64,000 bases of DNA from Hemicordylus capensis. Taxonomy: Eukaryota > Chordata > Lepidosauria > Squamata > Cordylidae. Of this stretch, positions 1-10,888 are shown one piece after another. Position 1 is the stretch's first letter; every line of letters begins with the position of its first letter. The stretch is from positions 19,209,820-19,273,819 of the forward strand of contig NC_069670.1 in assembly GCF_027244095.1 (NCBI RefSeq). The letters run 5' to 3'. A program made the position numbers and the translations under genes. Under the pieces are notes generated by a model, which worked only from the letters and a program-made list of their open reading frames with translations, searched no databases and had not been told where the DNA came from.

Positions 1-28
1 CAGAACAAATTCAGTCAAGTTTGATTGC

Positions 29-345
29 AGGAGGTTTTTCACACGAGGCTTTTAAAGCTCTTTACCACACATCTCCTCTGGAATGGAGGTGCTGCATTCA
101 CAAGTTGGCCAGATTGACCCTGAAGAGGGGCGAGGCTAGAGGAGAGGGGGCCCGTGTTCATCCCTCTCTCTGGTGGCCCCCCAGACTGAGGGAGACAATG
201 AAGAAAACAGGGAGGGCTGGAGCTGGAGGGCCCTCTGGAGCTGGGGGCCCGTGTTCTCTGAACCCTTTCGTTCAATTATAGCTACGCCCCTGCCTGAAGT
301 CCCTGCGAGTTATTGGGGAACAGTTCACACACAAGAAAAACACAA
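29..345 (-). repeat. Family X interspersed repeat (MITE-like), interrupted by a hAT MITE
   Basis: This stretch matches in reverse complement a dispersed family seen at 58580-58840, 43157-43421, 47440-47940 and 63095-63235. Shared landmarks are a 'catctcctctggaatg' block, a 'ggccagattgaccctgaag' block and a 'ccctgcgagttatt' block followed by a 'cacacacaa' block. The second and third blocks are separated here by the MITE at 126-292. The best-preserved copy has inverted ends near TTTTCAGAC, suggesting a non-autonomous DNA transposon. Superfamily unknown. Confidence 0.6.
126..292. mobile_element. hAT-type MITE nested in family X
   Basis: The right end is the TIR TAGCTACGCCCCTG and the left end reads AGGGGCGAGGCTAG, which is degraded. 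It is flanked by CCTGAAG on the left and CCTGAAGT on the right, an 8-bp target duplication with the last left base lost. The uninterrupted family X sequence at 58.7 kb reads straight through this site, which confirms an insertion. The interior holds two direct copies of a GGGGCCCGTGTTC block. Confidence 0.6.
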
Positions 346-2103
346 GAAAATAAAATAAAAGCACCACACATGCTTCCCAGTTCTTACTCAGACCTTCTCG
401 GTTGCAAAACAACTTGAACATAAGTGCATTTATGAATGAATGAATGAATATAATATTGTTTGTTCCAGGAGTTTTTGTAATTTTCTGCCATGAAACAAGC
501 CACTTATAGTTTTTGTTTTTAAAACCAGCACATTTAGCAAGCTGTTTTAAATTAAATACTCAAAGACTTCTCAGTCTCTCCCCCCCCCCCATATCAAGGC
601 CCTATGGCAAGCAGATCCCTATATATGGGGGGGGCACAAAAGGGAGTTCACATTCTACCTGGCAAATGCTGGGCGGGCGGGCAGAGGGTCTGCTGCAGAG
701 AGCTGTGGGGGCCACTCTGCCTACCTGCCTCCTTCCGTGCTTGGGGCCCCCCTGCAAGCCTACTCCAGTTCAGGCTTCACGGAGGCCTACACGGAGGCCT
801 CCCTGGAAGCCCCGCCCACCCGCCTAGCTGAGAGGCGGGGAGAGAAGAAGAGCTCTTTGCAGGCAGCAAAGGTGGTGGGAAAAGCATCCTGAAAGGGGCT
901 CTGCTTCGTGTCTCCCAGGGCAGAATTCTGGCCCCAGCAACAGGTTCTGAAGCTGCCCTGCCTGGCGGTGACTCCTGCTCAAGGCAGAGCCCAGTCGGCT
1001 CTCCAAGTCACTTTCCCAGGGACCACGAGGGAACTGGGCCACCACAGTGATCTTACCTCCTTTCCTTACTGTATAGAATCTCCTCGATGTCTGTGCTGAT
1101 GAGTAAAATGCTCACTTCAAGCTCATTTAGCAATTTAACCTGTAAACAGGGGAAGACCATTCATTAGGCAAAGGGAGACAAATGTTTCCTGGCCCACAGC
1201 CTCTGAGGGGCCCCCAAGGCCCCCCCACCTTGTCCTGTCTCTTCTCCCCATTTCTCTTTTCCTTCTTCTGTTGCTGCTGCAGCAGCAAAGTGATCCAATA
1301 TCCACTTCCAGGGGGGTGACTAGGGAAAATGGCTCCTGGGGCAAGCACTGAAATAGCGCCCCCCCCCCCCCCCCGCCACACACAGCCCCCATCCAAACAT
1401 CTGACGCATCTTTCCGAAAACTTGACTTTTACCATCATATTCGCTCAAAGATACAAAATTACAAAAATACAAAAAAATGCAAGTGTGTGCCTAGGATTGT
1501 AGTCTTAAACCATCTCCACTCATCTTCTACAGAGTTAAAATTAGCAGTAAGAAGAAACCAGCTGCTTAAGACGTTCTAGAGGGGAAAATATATCGCCACT
1601 TCCCCGTCATGAGTAGAGAATACATGGGCCCTTTCTGCCCAGTGCCATTCTGTTCCTGAGATGCTCCTTCCATTGTGAAGGGGCCAGGCAGGGAGTTGTG
1701 AAAATTCAGAAAGATTTGGATTCAGTGTTGGAGGGTCATCACTTCTCTGTTGCTTCGGACTCACCAAGGCCACTGAATAGAAATTAGCCATGAATGCCCT
1801 AGGCTGAAGTGTAATTTCAGAAGGAGCTGACTCATTCTCCACTCTGTTGGTTCACCGGGTGGTGATTTGGCTAAGGAGAAGTCATGATCTCACTAGTCAC
1901 AACCAGAGAATCAGGGAAGCTGCTGTTCTTTGCAGGGGTTCTCAACTTGGGGTCCCCAGACATGATTGGACGACTGCACTCTGTGCAGACTCACTCACTG
2001 AAACGGAGAGGATGCCAATCGAGTGACATTACACAGGCAGGAGTCAGGCAGCAGCAACAGCAAGAGGGAGTGCTGGAGTTTTGAAGCCCAGCTGCTGGCT
2101 GGA
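346..2103. other. Intergenic DNA, no gene recognised
   Basis: Contains a short (GAAT)n run near 430, C-runs near 588 and a 16-base C-run at about 1359-1374, a GCTGCTGCAGCAGC palindrome near 1272, and GC-rich sequence at 660-1040. No exon-like open frames with splice sites were found. The equivalent stretch in the right copy is 20115-21872 and I saw no difference, including C-run length. Confidence 0.5.
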
Positions 2104-2612
2104 GGCTGCCTGATTGATTGATTGATTGATTGATTAAGTGCCGTCAAGTCGGTGTCAACTCTTAGCGACCACATAGAGAGTTTCTCTCCAGGATGATCTG
2201 TCTTCAGCTTGGCCTTGAAGGTCTCTCCGTGGTGCATTCATTGCTGTCGTGATCAACCTGGCTGCTGGTTGTCCTCTTCTTCTTTCTTTCTTTCTTCTTC
2301 TTTCCCCAGCATGATAGACTTCTCAAGGGAGCTGGGTCTTCTTTGCAGAATGTGTCCAAAGTATGATAGTTTGAGCCTGGTCATTTGTGCCTGGAGGGAA
2401 AATTCTGGCTTGATTTGTTCTACAATCAATTGGTGTGTTTTCCTGGCTGTCCAGGGTCTCCTCAAAAGTCTTCTCCAGCACCCAAGTTCAAAAGCATCAA
2501 TACGTTTTCTATCCTGCGTCTTCAAAGTCCAGCTTTCGCATCCATAGAGTGTCCCGGGGAAAACCATTGACCGAACTATTCTAATCTTTGTAGGTGTAGA
2601 CACATCATGGCA
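2104..2612 (-). mobile_element. RTE/BovB LINE 3' end
   Basis: The minus-strand frame at 2253-2603 encodes the C-terminal part of BovB-type ORF2: MVFPGTLYGCESWTLK, RIDAFELGCWRRLLRRPWTA and a YFGHILQRR block. Below it lies the characteristic BovB 3' tail (plus strand reads GTGCCGTCAAGTCGGTGTCA) ending in a (TGAT)n tract at 2110-2135. This is a typical 5'-truncated retrotransposed copy. BovB supplies the machinery for Sauria SINEs, whose tail is the same sequence. Confidence 0.85.
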
Positions 2613-3146
2613 TCAAAATATCCAAGTCTTTCATTGCAACCCTAGCAAGTGCTAGTCTGCAATGTATTTCTTGACTGCTGGATCCTTTACTGGACTCTTA
2701 CACACTCTTATTATATGAGCAAATTGTCCTAAAACCAAGGGTTGTGTTTTTTTAAAAAGTTAACATCCAAATTCTGTCTTTCCTTATGCCCTCTTTGATC
2801 TTCAAAAATGCTATGTGTGCTTTCTTAAAAGGAACATTTTTATTTATTTATTTTTACTTATTTAATACATTTATATACTGCCCCAAACACAAGTTCTCTG
2901 GATCTAGCTATTGGATTCAAAATGCTGTTACCCACATTTGGGCAAGGTTTAGATATGCTTCTAAATAAGTAAACGTCCAGCTGTTCAGCTGTGGGGGATG
3001 GAGGCGGTGGTTACCATACATCAGTTTTGCTACATCCATTGGGGCAGTATAAATAAAATTTCACATCTGGAGCTCTTGGCAGTAGTCGAAAACACTGCGT
3101 AATCTCTGCCTCTCTGCAATCTCACAAACTGCTTTTGAAAAATATG
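2613..3146. other. AT-rich spacer with a short CR1-like scrap
   Basis: Holds a T/A-rich segment at about 2845-2900 resembling the generic 'tttatttatttaatacatttatatactgccc' type of LINE 3' tail. Nothing else was recognised. Right-copy equivalent is 22382-22915. Confidence 0.4.
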
Positions 3147-3505
3147 ACCCTCAGCCAGTGGCGAAGTGTACAAATTTGGCCCCTCTAAACCAGAAGGGAG
3201 CGTTCTCACTGGTGCAGTTTAATACAATACAATACAATACAATACAATACAATGAATATTTCTATACCGCTTTTCAGCTCAAATTTCCAGAGCAGTTTAC
3301 ACAGAAATCAATCAATAAATAAAATGGCTCCCTGTCCCCAAAGGGATCACAATCTTTTAAAAGGACATAAGATGGACATCAGCAACAGCCACTGGAGGGA
3401 TGCTGTGCTGGGGATGGAGAGGGCCAGTTGCTCTCCCCCTACTCAAGAAAGAGAAGCCTCGCTTTTAAAAGGTGCCTCTTTGCTCACTCAGCAGGGTGCC
3501 CTGTA
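3147..3505 (-). mobile_element. CR1-type LINE 3' end with adjoining shared flank
   Basis: The minus strand reads as the standard lizard CR1-type 3' UTR: 'gggggagagcaactggccc', 'agcacagcatccctccagtgg' type blocks, 'gattgtgatcccttt', then the tail 'agcggtatagaaatattcat'. An (AATAC)6 repeat sits at about 3220-3250. The stretch 3147-3220, beyond the tail, is repeated beside the CR1 piece at 14205. Confidence 0.7.
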
Positions 3506-3524
3506 ATGCCCTGCCTTCTGCCAT

Positions 3525-4290
3525 TCTGGATGGTGGATTTAAGAGAATACTGCTCAGGATCTGGCTCTGTCCATGCAGTTCAGGCAAGATCAAGTCTGAG
3601 CTTGTGGCTCAGGTTCCACAGTCTGGTTCTAGTCTTGCGAGAGAGGGAGAAGAAATTCTTCCTATCCATCTTCTCCACACCATCCATCATTTTACAGACC
3701 TCTCTCCTGTCCAGGGGCGTAACTATAATAGGGCAAAGGGAGACAGTTGTCTGGGGGCCCACTGCCTTGGGGGGCACCCCAGAGGCAAGTCACATGACTG
3801 ATTCCCCCACCCACGTACCCACCCGGGCTTCCTTCAGTTGTATTCATCCTCTGAATTTGATGTGAGTGTTAAGTCCTGGAGCTACCAGAACAGCATGTCT
3901 TTCTCTAGTACCATTAAATGACTTGCATCGTCCACAATTACAAAACCTTTTAAAAAATGATTTAGGAATATGTTCTATTGTGGCGCATAGGGGATATGGA
4001 TAGATAGATAGATATTTTACTATGCTTTTTGTTATCACTATTCAGTCTCATTTAAGGTTTCTTTACTTCATGAGCTGAGCTTCTGTGGGAGGGGGCCCAT
4101 TTTAAAATCTTGTCTCTGGGCCCACTCCAACCTTGCTACGCCCCTGCTCCTGTCTCCCCGTTGTTGCCTCTTTTCCAGACTAAAAAGCCCCAGATGCTGT
4201 AGCTTTGCCTCCTAAGGAAGGTGCTCCAGGCCCCTGATCATCTGGGTTGCCCTCTACTGCACCTTCTCCAGTTCGACAATGTCCCCTGGA
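3525..4290 (-). mobile_element. CR1 LINE ORF2 end/3' UTR fragment, split by a hAT MITE
   Basis: The minus strand of 3525-3711 and 4147-4290 matches the CR1 segment also present at 53170-53740 and 63570-63715, including the 'caccttcct...aggcaaagctacagcatctggggcttttt' stretch. The two halves are contiguous in the family and are separated only by the MITE at 3712-4146 and its target duplication. Confidence 0.65.
3712..4146. mobile_element. hAT-type MITE, 435 bp, 8-bp TSD
   Basis: Begins CAGGGGCGTAAC and ends GCTACGCCCCTG, giving 10-bp perfect terminal inverted repeats. It is flanked by perfect 8-bp direct repeats CTCCTGTC at 3704-3711 and 4147-4154. Eight-base target duplications and CAGGGG termini are typical of hAT elements. 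No transposase is encoded. It lies inside a CR1 fragment, so it is younger than that CR1. Confidence 0.88.
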
Positions 4291-5279
4291 AGATACCAGA
4301 ACTGGACAGACAACTGCAAAGGGAGCCTCACCATTGACTTGTAGAAAGAATAACAATAATAGCAGTTGTCTCTTCAGTCCCCTTCCTAATGACCCTAATG
4401 GTGAAAATGGGTGTGTAAATATTTGTTGTAGTAGTATCCTTGGAGGTGGATTCCGGCCAAGGAGTGACCCTTCTAGTGGGAATGGAGGACTAGAAACACA
4501 TTTGGAAGAAGACCCCCCCTGTCATTCCCGAAATGTTGGAGGGTGTGTTTTTCCGGAAGCATCACGGCCGGTGACATGATGTCACTCTGGATGGTGTAGG
4601 GAGATCCACCTGTATACGGAGTCCTCTTTGGAAGAGACGCTGCTCTAGGAAGGAGCCTGTTGTATTTGGTACTCCGAAAGGGAGGTGTCCTTGGGGACTC
4701 TGGAGTTCACAGCAGCAAAGAAGGGAGTTCTGGGCACTTTCCAGATTTCATGCTGTTCAGCAGTAAAATGCTTCCACCTGGCAGGATTGTTTTGGAAACG
4801 TAAATAGCTTGTGCAACCCTCCTACAATGGGAACATACAGCTTTTCTCTTCTTTTTTTTGAATGTTCATGCAATGTTGTAGGACTAAAATGCAAGGATAA
4901 AATCCAAAAGAAGGCATCAGAAATGTCAATGGCACCTTGCTTGGCAGAGCAGGGACTGCCAGGTGGAAACACAGGCAGCAGACTGAATGGACATGTAGTG
5001 ACACTGTTGTAGTGTGTCCTCTGGAAAGTGCCCTGGAGGTGGGAAGGGTCTCCCAGAAGGGATTTGGGACAGTGTCCCTCTAGCCAGAGTGGGGCCTCTT
5101 GGAGGAAGGGAAAGATCCCCGGAAGAACTGCAGGTGCCCCAAAGTTCCAAGGAGGGCCCTCGACTCCAGAGGACCAGTGGCCATTGAGTTGGCCGTTAGC
5201 TGGTGATGAGCCCCCTTTGTGACATCACCCGTCGCTATGGGGTCCTGGGGCAGGAATCCTGGCTGGCTCCTCTGAATGA
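4291..5279. other. Intergenic DNA, no gene recognised
   Basis: No domain-bearing frame or clear repeat was recognised. The first substitution between the two copies of the duplication appears in this stretch near 5103, followed by three clustered ones at about 5157-5167. Right-copy equivalent is 24060-25048. Confidence 0.4.
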
Positions 5280-5358
5280 ATGTGAGAGTGGAAGAGAGCG
5301 GGTGTCTGAGAGAGCGTCTGTGGCAGCGAAAGTTATTTAGAGAGAGATTGGGCGCGAT

Positions 5359-5393
<35 letters not shown>

Positions 5394-5880
5394 TTGAGTA
5401 GAGAGTAGAGGAAGGATAGCGAAGCGATTTGAGGCGGGGATTTGTTTGGGATAGGGAGCGGGGAGGCGGTTGGGGTTGGTTTTAGCTTCTGTTAGCTTTT
5501 AGATTTTGCTTTTCTGATAGAGTTAGGTTTAGTTAGATTGTAGTTAGATTGAGTTAGGTTTCTTGGGTTTGACAATATTCTTTGGAGAGGGAGGGATTGG
5601 GAGGGGGTTGGGGTTTGTCTTGTTTTTGTTTGGGGAGTTGTTGTTTTTTGCTGTTTTATTTGAGTTAGATTGAGTTAGGTGTTAGTGTTAGTGTAGGAAT
5701 CTTTCATCGTCGAGGAACAGCGATCCTGCTTATTATGTAAGTATTGATTTAATTTTTCCATTCCATGTCATTTATAAATATTCCATGTCATTTATTTATA
5801 TCTGCTGAAAGTGTGTTTTAGTTTTTCATGTAAATGTATTGTACTATTTGGTCAAAGACCGTAAATAAATACATTCAATT
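5280..5880. other. G-rich, C-poor strand-asymmetric segment
   Basis: For about 400 bases the plus strand is made almost entirely of G, A and T, with GAGAGA runs, GTTAG/TTAGATTGAG repeats and G-runs, and very little C. It ends in an A-rich tail near 5865 (GACCGTAAATAAATACATTC). It could be the leader of a retroelement or simple-repeat-derived DNA. No coding frame is evident. Confidence 0.5.
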
Positions 5881-6189
5881 CAATACCCTGATCTCCAGGC
5901 ATTGCATGTTGGGCGATGTAATTTTTATCCCCCAGCTAATTAGCAGAGCACTGAAGAAGCAAAACCATCCAGTTAACAGTGTTGTTTGTAGAATTTAGTT
6001 CTTGCGGCTATTTATAGAAGACACGGGAGATTCTTGTAGAATAAAAGACGAAGTCAGTTGATTGGTGAAGTACACCTTTGGAGAGGAAAGACCTAATCCT
6101 CCATCTAAAGATCTACATAAGGAATAGGTAGGGAGAGAGAGAGGTTTCCATCTGCTCTCTAAGAGGAAAGGAAGGGATTCTGAGACTCA
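5881..6189. other. Short spacer before L1 fragment
   Basis: Nothing recognised. It may include further degraded upstream parts of the L1 fragment. Confidence 0.3.
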
Positions 6190-7385
6190 ACAGGAAATAG
6201 CAGAGGAGTCGTATCAGGTTCCTGAAGAACATCTCAGTAATATTAACAACTTAGTATTGATATTTGAATTTATTAAGAGTTCTAAATCTCTTATCAATCC
6301 ATCCTTAAGAGCCACTTTTAAGATCTGGAGAAAATGGCATAAAATTCCTACCTCCATATCCCCCCTTGTTATCCATTTGTAGTCATCCTACATTTCCAGC
6401 TTTAGACTCACCTTCTCGATTTCTTGGTGGTTTTGGAGGTATTGCAAATAGATTAAAGGATTTTTATTATTTGGATAAGCCAATTGATTTCAAAACTATT
6501 CTGGAGAAGTTCATGAATAAGCATTACTATTGGTTAAATTTTCTTCTGTTTCAGTCCTTTATTTTACATCCTGATATCGTTAAGCAGGCTAAGAGGAATT
6601 TGACTATGTTTGAGGAATTAATATTGAAGGCTTCATAAATTTCTAAGGGATTTATTTCTAGATTATACGAGATTCTAATAATTCAAACAGCTGATCCATT
6701 AATTGGCCTTAGGTTGGCCTGGGGAAATGGCCTACAACAAACTATTAGCGACTCACAATGGAATTGAATACTGAAATGGAAGCTGGTGTTTTCTACCTCT
6801 TCCCGACTTAGAGAGAATTTTGTGAAGCTCTTTCACAGGTGGCATTTGACCCCTTCCAGATTATCCCACATTCATAAGAGTTGGTCCCCGCTATGCTGGA
6901 ACGGCTGTGGAAATAGGGGAACATACTTCCATTTATGGTGGTCTTGTCCCCGTATTTTCTTCTTTTGGACAGAGGAATTTTTAGAAATGGGTACAATTAC
7001 ACAACAGAGGTTAGATATGAGAGCAGAGTTGGCTCTATTAAATGTATTTTTGGGAGCTAATTTGGCACTATTATCTAAGGATCTTATAGTTTTCATGTTA
7101 ACTGCAGCTAGATTATCCATTGCCCAATACTGGAAGCATAAAACCATGTCTTTGACATCTTGGTATCAGTCTATGTGGCATATTGCCCTATCTGAAAAAT
7201 TGACCCATCTTATTGGTCTTTTTTCATGATATGGTCGGATTTTATTGTGTTCACAAATCAAGATAATTTCAGTCATTCTCCTCCATCTAATGATTTACAT
7301 CTCTGGAAGGATGGTTAATGGATGTCATTATGTATCAGTTTTACTATTCATGTTGACGTATTGTCTGATTAAATAAAAATTTAAA
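6190..7385 (+). mobile_element. L1-clade LINE, 3' end of ORF2 and 3' UTR
   Basis: Plus-strand frames carry the C-terminal part of an L1 ORF2. At about 6365-6638 there is a helical linker with FGGIANRLKDFYYLDK. At 6786-7229 there are LFHRWHLTPSRLSHI, a CWNGCG and a GTYFHLWWSCPRI motif: the conserved zinc-knuckle-like Cys/His end of L1 proteins. Stops and frame changes lie between these pieces, so the copy is dead. The 3' end is A-rich (ATTAAATAAAAATTTAAAA, near 7385). Confidence 0.85.
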
Positions 7386-7392
7386 AGGGGGA

Positions 7393-7725
7393 AGGGTCAT
7401 AGAGTAGAGACAGGTTGAACCGTTTGAGGATACCCAAAGGTTGGTGCAAAAGGTCAATGCACTGAATCCCGTTTCCGAGACCCCTCCTCTGGGCAATGCC
7501 TTGGTTAATCCATCTGCCAGCATCTCTTCTGCTGGGCAGTGCTTCGACTGGACCACCCCTTTCTCTTGCAAGTCTCGACCATAGTGGTACTTGATAGGAA
7601 CGTGCTGGGTTCGAGACCTGCTTTTCTCCATTTGGGAGATCTGGATACAACCTTGGTTATCCTCAAACATCACTGTGGGCTTTGGTGCCTCAATTCCACA
7701 GTCCGATAGTAGTTGGAATGTGCTC
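7393..7725 (-). mobile_element. Fossil Ty1/copia LTR retrotransposon fragment (RNase H region)
   Basis: The minus strand encodes the RNase H end of a copia-type pol: MFEDNQGCIQISQ, a TQHVPIKYHY block and a PAEEMLADGLTKALPR block, which is the most recognisable copia signature. Only the end of pol remains; LTRs were not found. It is a broken fossil. It is shared by both copies of the duplication, so it is older than that event. It lies 80 bases upstream of the first MROH-like exon. Confidence 0.85.
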
Positions 7726-7808
7726 CATGTGCTCCCTCTCGCCCCCCCCGCCCCATAAACATTCCTGCCCAAGGGCCTCGTCCTCACTGTCTTCCTGCTC
7801 TCTTCTAG

Positions 7809-10679
7809 GTTGCGCAGGATCCGAGGCTTCTTTTCCAGGAGGAGCAGTCGGGTGGCCCCCCTGGATGCCCCAGGGGAGCCCACAGCCTCCAAGCCAGCTG
7901 CCTGCCCCTGTTGGTGGTGCATCTGTGGGAGGAAGAACCGGGTGGCCCCTGCTCCCACCGTGCTGCCTCCCTCGCTGCCGCCAGTTGGGGAGAGCAGCGA
8001 GCCCGGGCCGTCAGCGCCCCCCGTGCAGGATGCTGGAGGTGAGGAGGAGCCCCTTTTGGGGGGGATGGTGGGGCAGAAGGACAGGGGGTGGCCCGGCTGG
8101 AAGGACAGCTCGCTCACGGTCCTGCCTTCTCCCTCTCTTCCCCACTCGGCAGCTTCCAGCCCCTGCCATCTCATTCACGCCAGGCTGCAGAGGGTACATC
8201 AAGCCGGAACGTTGAAGGAAGGAGGCGGAGGGAAGGTAGGGAACCACCCTCACCCAGTACGGTCCCCGGGAAGCCCAGATCCTTGTCCAGGGTACCTGGA
8301 AACAGCGGGATGGCAGCCTCTCATCCAAGGGGGCCTGCCCGGTCCATTCCGGAGGAGGGAGGGGAAATCCTTCCCCACCTAACAGCCCCACGCTTGCCCC
8401 TTTCAGGAGCGGAGGGGCAGGATCGCTTTCCTGATGGCCCTGATCCAGGCCTGCCAGGAAGCCATCCGGAGGGGGGAGCAGCGCCTTCCGTTTTCGAAAG
8501 GGCTGGCCGCCCAGGCCGTGCTGGTGAGTGATTTGGGGCAGGGAACTCTGAGGCAAAGGGGTCGGCTGGCGGGAGGGGAGGCCTGGTTGGGGGCGAGCGG
8601 GGAGGAGGCAGCCGCCCTTGGAACAGGGTGAACCCCAGCCGGGAGAGGGGGCTAGGCGCTTCTGGGGCAGGAGAAGGGAAGCCCCCCCAAGGCCTCTGGG
8701 GTGACTCCCTCCTGCTCTCTGTTCCCTCCCAGGAGGAGATGGCCTACATCTGGGAGGACCCCGTGCCCCACCACCTCTTCTCCCTCTGCACAGAGGCCAT
8801 TGCCTCCTTAAGGTATGTGGAGGGCGGGACAGGGATCGGGGCCCAGATTAGGGTGCTGATACCTTCCCCCGCCTGTGCCAGTTTCTTCATGGCATTATCT
8901 CCCACCCCCCACCCTGGCTGGTTTTCTAATCTTTCTCCTTTTCTTTTGGCAGTTGGATGAAGCCCTGCTTGGGAGCCAAAATGGAGCAAAAGCTCATCTC
9001 AGAATCCATCTTCTGGATGAACCATATGATTGGAGGAGAGCCGGAGGAAGACCGAGAAGTAAATATCGACACCTCTGGCTGGGCCTGTGCTCTCTTGGTA
9101 GGGGGGCCTGCATAAGACCCCCTCCCCAATGGAGACAGACAGACGCCTTGATCCCCCCCCATGAGGGAAGAGGACCGGCAGGGCTTTGGGGGGGGGACCC
9201 TGAGGAGGGGCCGGGAACCCCTCAGGCCAGCAGCAGCCACACTCTGGCTCTCTCTCTCTCTCCCCTTCAGAGCCCGTTTCTGCCCCCGCAGAGGTCCATG
9301 AGGAGGATGCTGGAAGCAATGCTCACTGAGAAGCCCACCCTGGCCCACCTCATCAGGATTGCTGAGGTAAGTTTGGGAGAGGGTGGTGCCCTCTCGAGAA
9401 AGAGAGACATCCTCTGGCCCAGTCTGGGGGTCAGCAGAGGGGTACCCTGCCCTACCCTGCTGGGCTTGGGTGGGGCATGTCAGTGGGAGAGGCCTCAGCT
9501 CCCTCCCGGTCAGCAGCGTCCACACATGCAGCCCCCTCCTGGCACCTGTGGGGCCGCCTCCCTCTCTGAGCGGCCAGGGGAGGGCAGCCCACAGGCAGGT
9601 CCCCGCCCTGAGGAGACCCCTTTTTCCCCACCTGGCTCACCTGACCCAGTGGGTGACCCCCCCAGGAGACTCGCTTCTGGGCATTGGGGGACGCTTCCTT
9701 CCTGAGGCTGCCGCAGAGACATGGGAGAGAAGGGAGGGAAGCCCCCCCACCCCCTTGGTCTTCCGCCGTCTTGGCTCCCAGCTCTCAGCAGCCTGGCGTG
9801 GGGGCTGCTGGCCGGAGGATTCCGTCTAGGGCTGTGGCATTGGGCGGGGGGACTGTATGGACCCCAAAAGTAGCCACCGCCATATAACAGCCCCAAAAGT
9901 TCTGCTTTAAAAGTATGTATGGATTTTGGGAAATTATCGAGTCGATGGATGGGGGAAGTATGCAATACCTCTGAACACCTTGGAATAAAAAGACAAGAGG
10001 AAGAAAAACATTGAGTAAGCCATCTCATTTAACTGGAAAAGGCCATGTTTTTCCTTGTGACCTGTACTGACTTCTTGAATGTGCCTTGTTCCCCTTGATG
10101 TGGTAAATGAGATGGCCTATTCCACGTTCTCTCTATCTTCTCTTTTTATTCCATGATGTTAGCATACTTCCACCAGCCATAGACTGGATATTTTCCCAGA
10201 GTGCAGGCATCCTTGGGAAGCATCACTTTTTAGCCGATGACATGGTGGTGGGCTCTTGTTTGGGGGGTCCATTCGCATCCTTGATGGAACTCACCCAGGT
10301 CCTCTCCAGCTTTTCATTCAAAGGGACTTTTTCGTCCAACAGGCCATAGACGCTGAGATTTTCAGCGAGGATGAGGAGGAGGCAGCCATGGCGGAGAATG
10401 TTGGATTCTTGCTCCTCAACATGGCCATTGGACCCCCCTTCTATTTTGAGGTAAGTCTCCCCCATGCTGGCCTGACTCCCCCTGGCTCCCCCATGGTGGC
10501 CTGGCACCCCCCAGCTCCCCCCTCCAGGATCCAGGGTCCCCAGAAGAGCTCTGAAGGGCCTTCTTTTCTCCCTCTCTCGACAGGCAGAGCAGATCAAGCC
10601 ACTCCTGCCACTGGGCATTCGGAGGGTGGGCCGAACGACATCCAGGGCCAAGGGCGATGGGAGCCATTCCTCCGATTAA
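7809..10679 (+). CDS. MROH-like (maestro HEAT-like repeat) gene, partial, left copy
   Basis: Exons read from splice sites: 7809-8038, 8153-8235, 8407-8523, 8733-8812, 8953-9097 (or 9058), 9271-9366, and less surely 10343-10450 and 10584-10679. Phases agree (1, 0, 0, 2, 0, 0, 0). The first exon is basic and Pro-rich (RRIRGFFSRRSSRVAPLD). Exons 3-5 read FLMALIQACQEAIRRG, VPHHLFSLCTEAIASL and SWMKPCLGAKMEQKL, and exon 6 reads MRRMLEAMLTEKPTLAHL. This fits the helix order of maestro HEAT-like proteins as I recall it. The expected PW-containing helix after exon 6 is not seen, and exon 8 ends in a TAA one base before a consensus donor. The gene may be truncated or chimeric. No start codon exon was identified. 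Confidence 0.55.
9913..10226. repeat. Long imperfect inverted repeat (foldback) in MROH-like intron
   Basis: The left arm (about 9913-10032) and right arm (about 10105-10226) are inverted copies at roughly 80% identity. The inner 13 bases GCCATCTCATTTA and TAAATGAGATGGC pair perfectly, and the outer parts share GGAATAAAAAG and GGAAGTATGC blocks. The loop is about 70 bases. It looks like a foldback MITE, but no target duplication was found. Confidence 0.65.
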
Positions 10680-10888
10680 GGTAATGTCCATCCTGAAAGA
10701 CATGGGGCCGTCAGAGCTCCCTCCCTGCTCTGGGCTTGGGGGGCTCCCCCTCTGTGACACCATGGGTCTCTGAGGAGCCCACGTCCTCCCTCCTCATGGC
10801 CCCCCAGAGCCTTCCCCAGAGCCAGCCCTGCACACCCCAATCCTGCCCCAGGGAAACATGGCGCTCCCTGAGGAAGGCCTTGAAGCCA

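Noticed and set aside
7344-8174. A 276-codon minus-strand frame across the first MROH-like exon
   Set aside because: It fuses the copia fossil with antisense of a GC-rich exon; the plus-strand splice sites and family match explain the region better.
9001-9030. EQKLISE, the start of the c-Myc epitope tag, is encoded in exon 5 of both MROH-like copies
   Set aside because: The following residues (SIFWMN) do not continue the Myc sequence, the flanks fit the MROH helix, and there is no vector DNA. Chance match.
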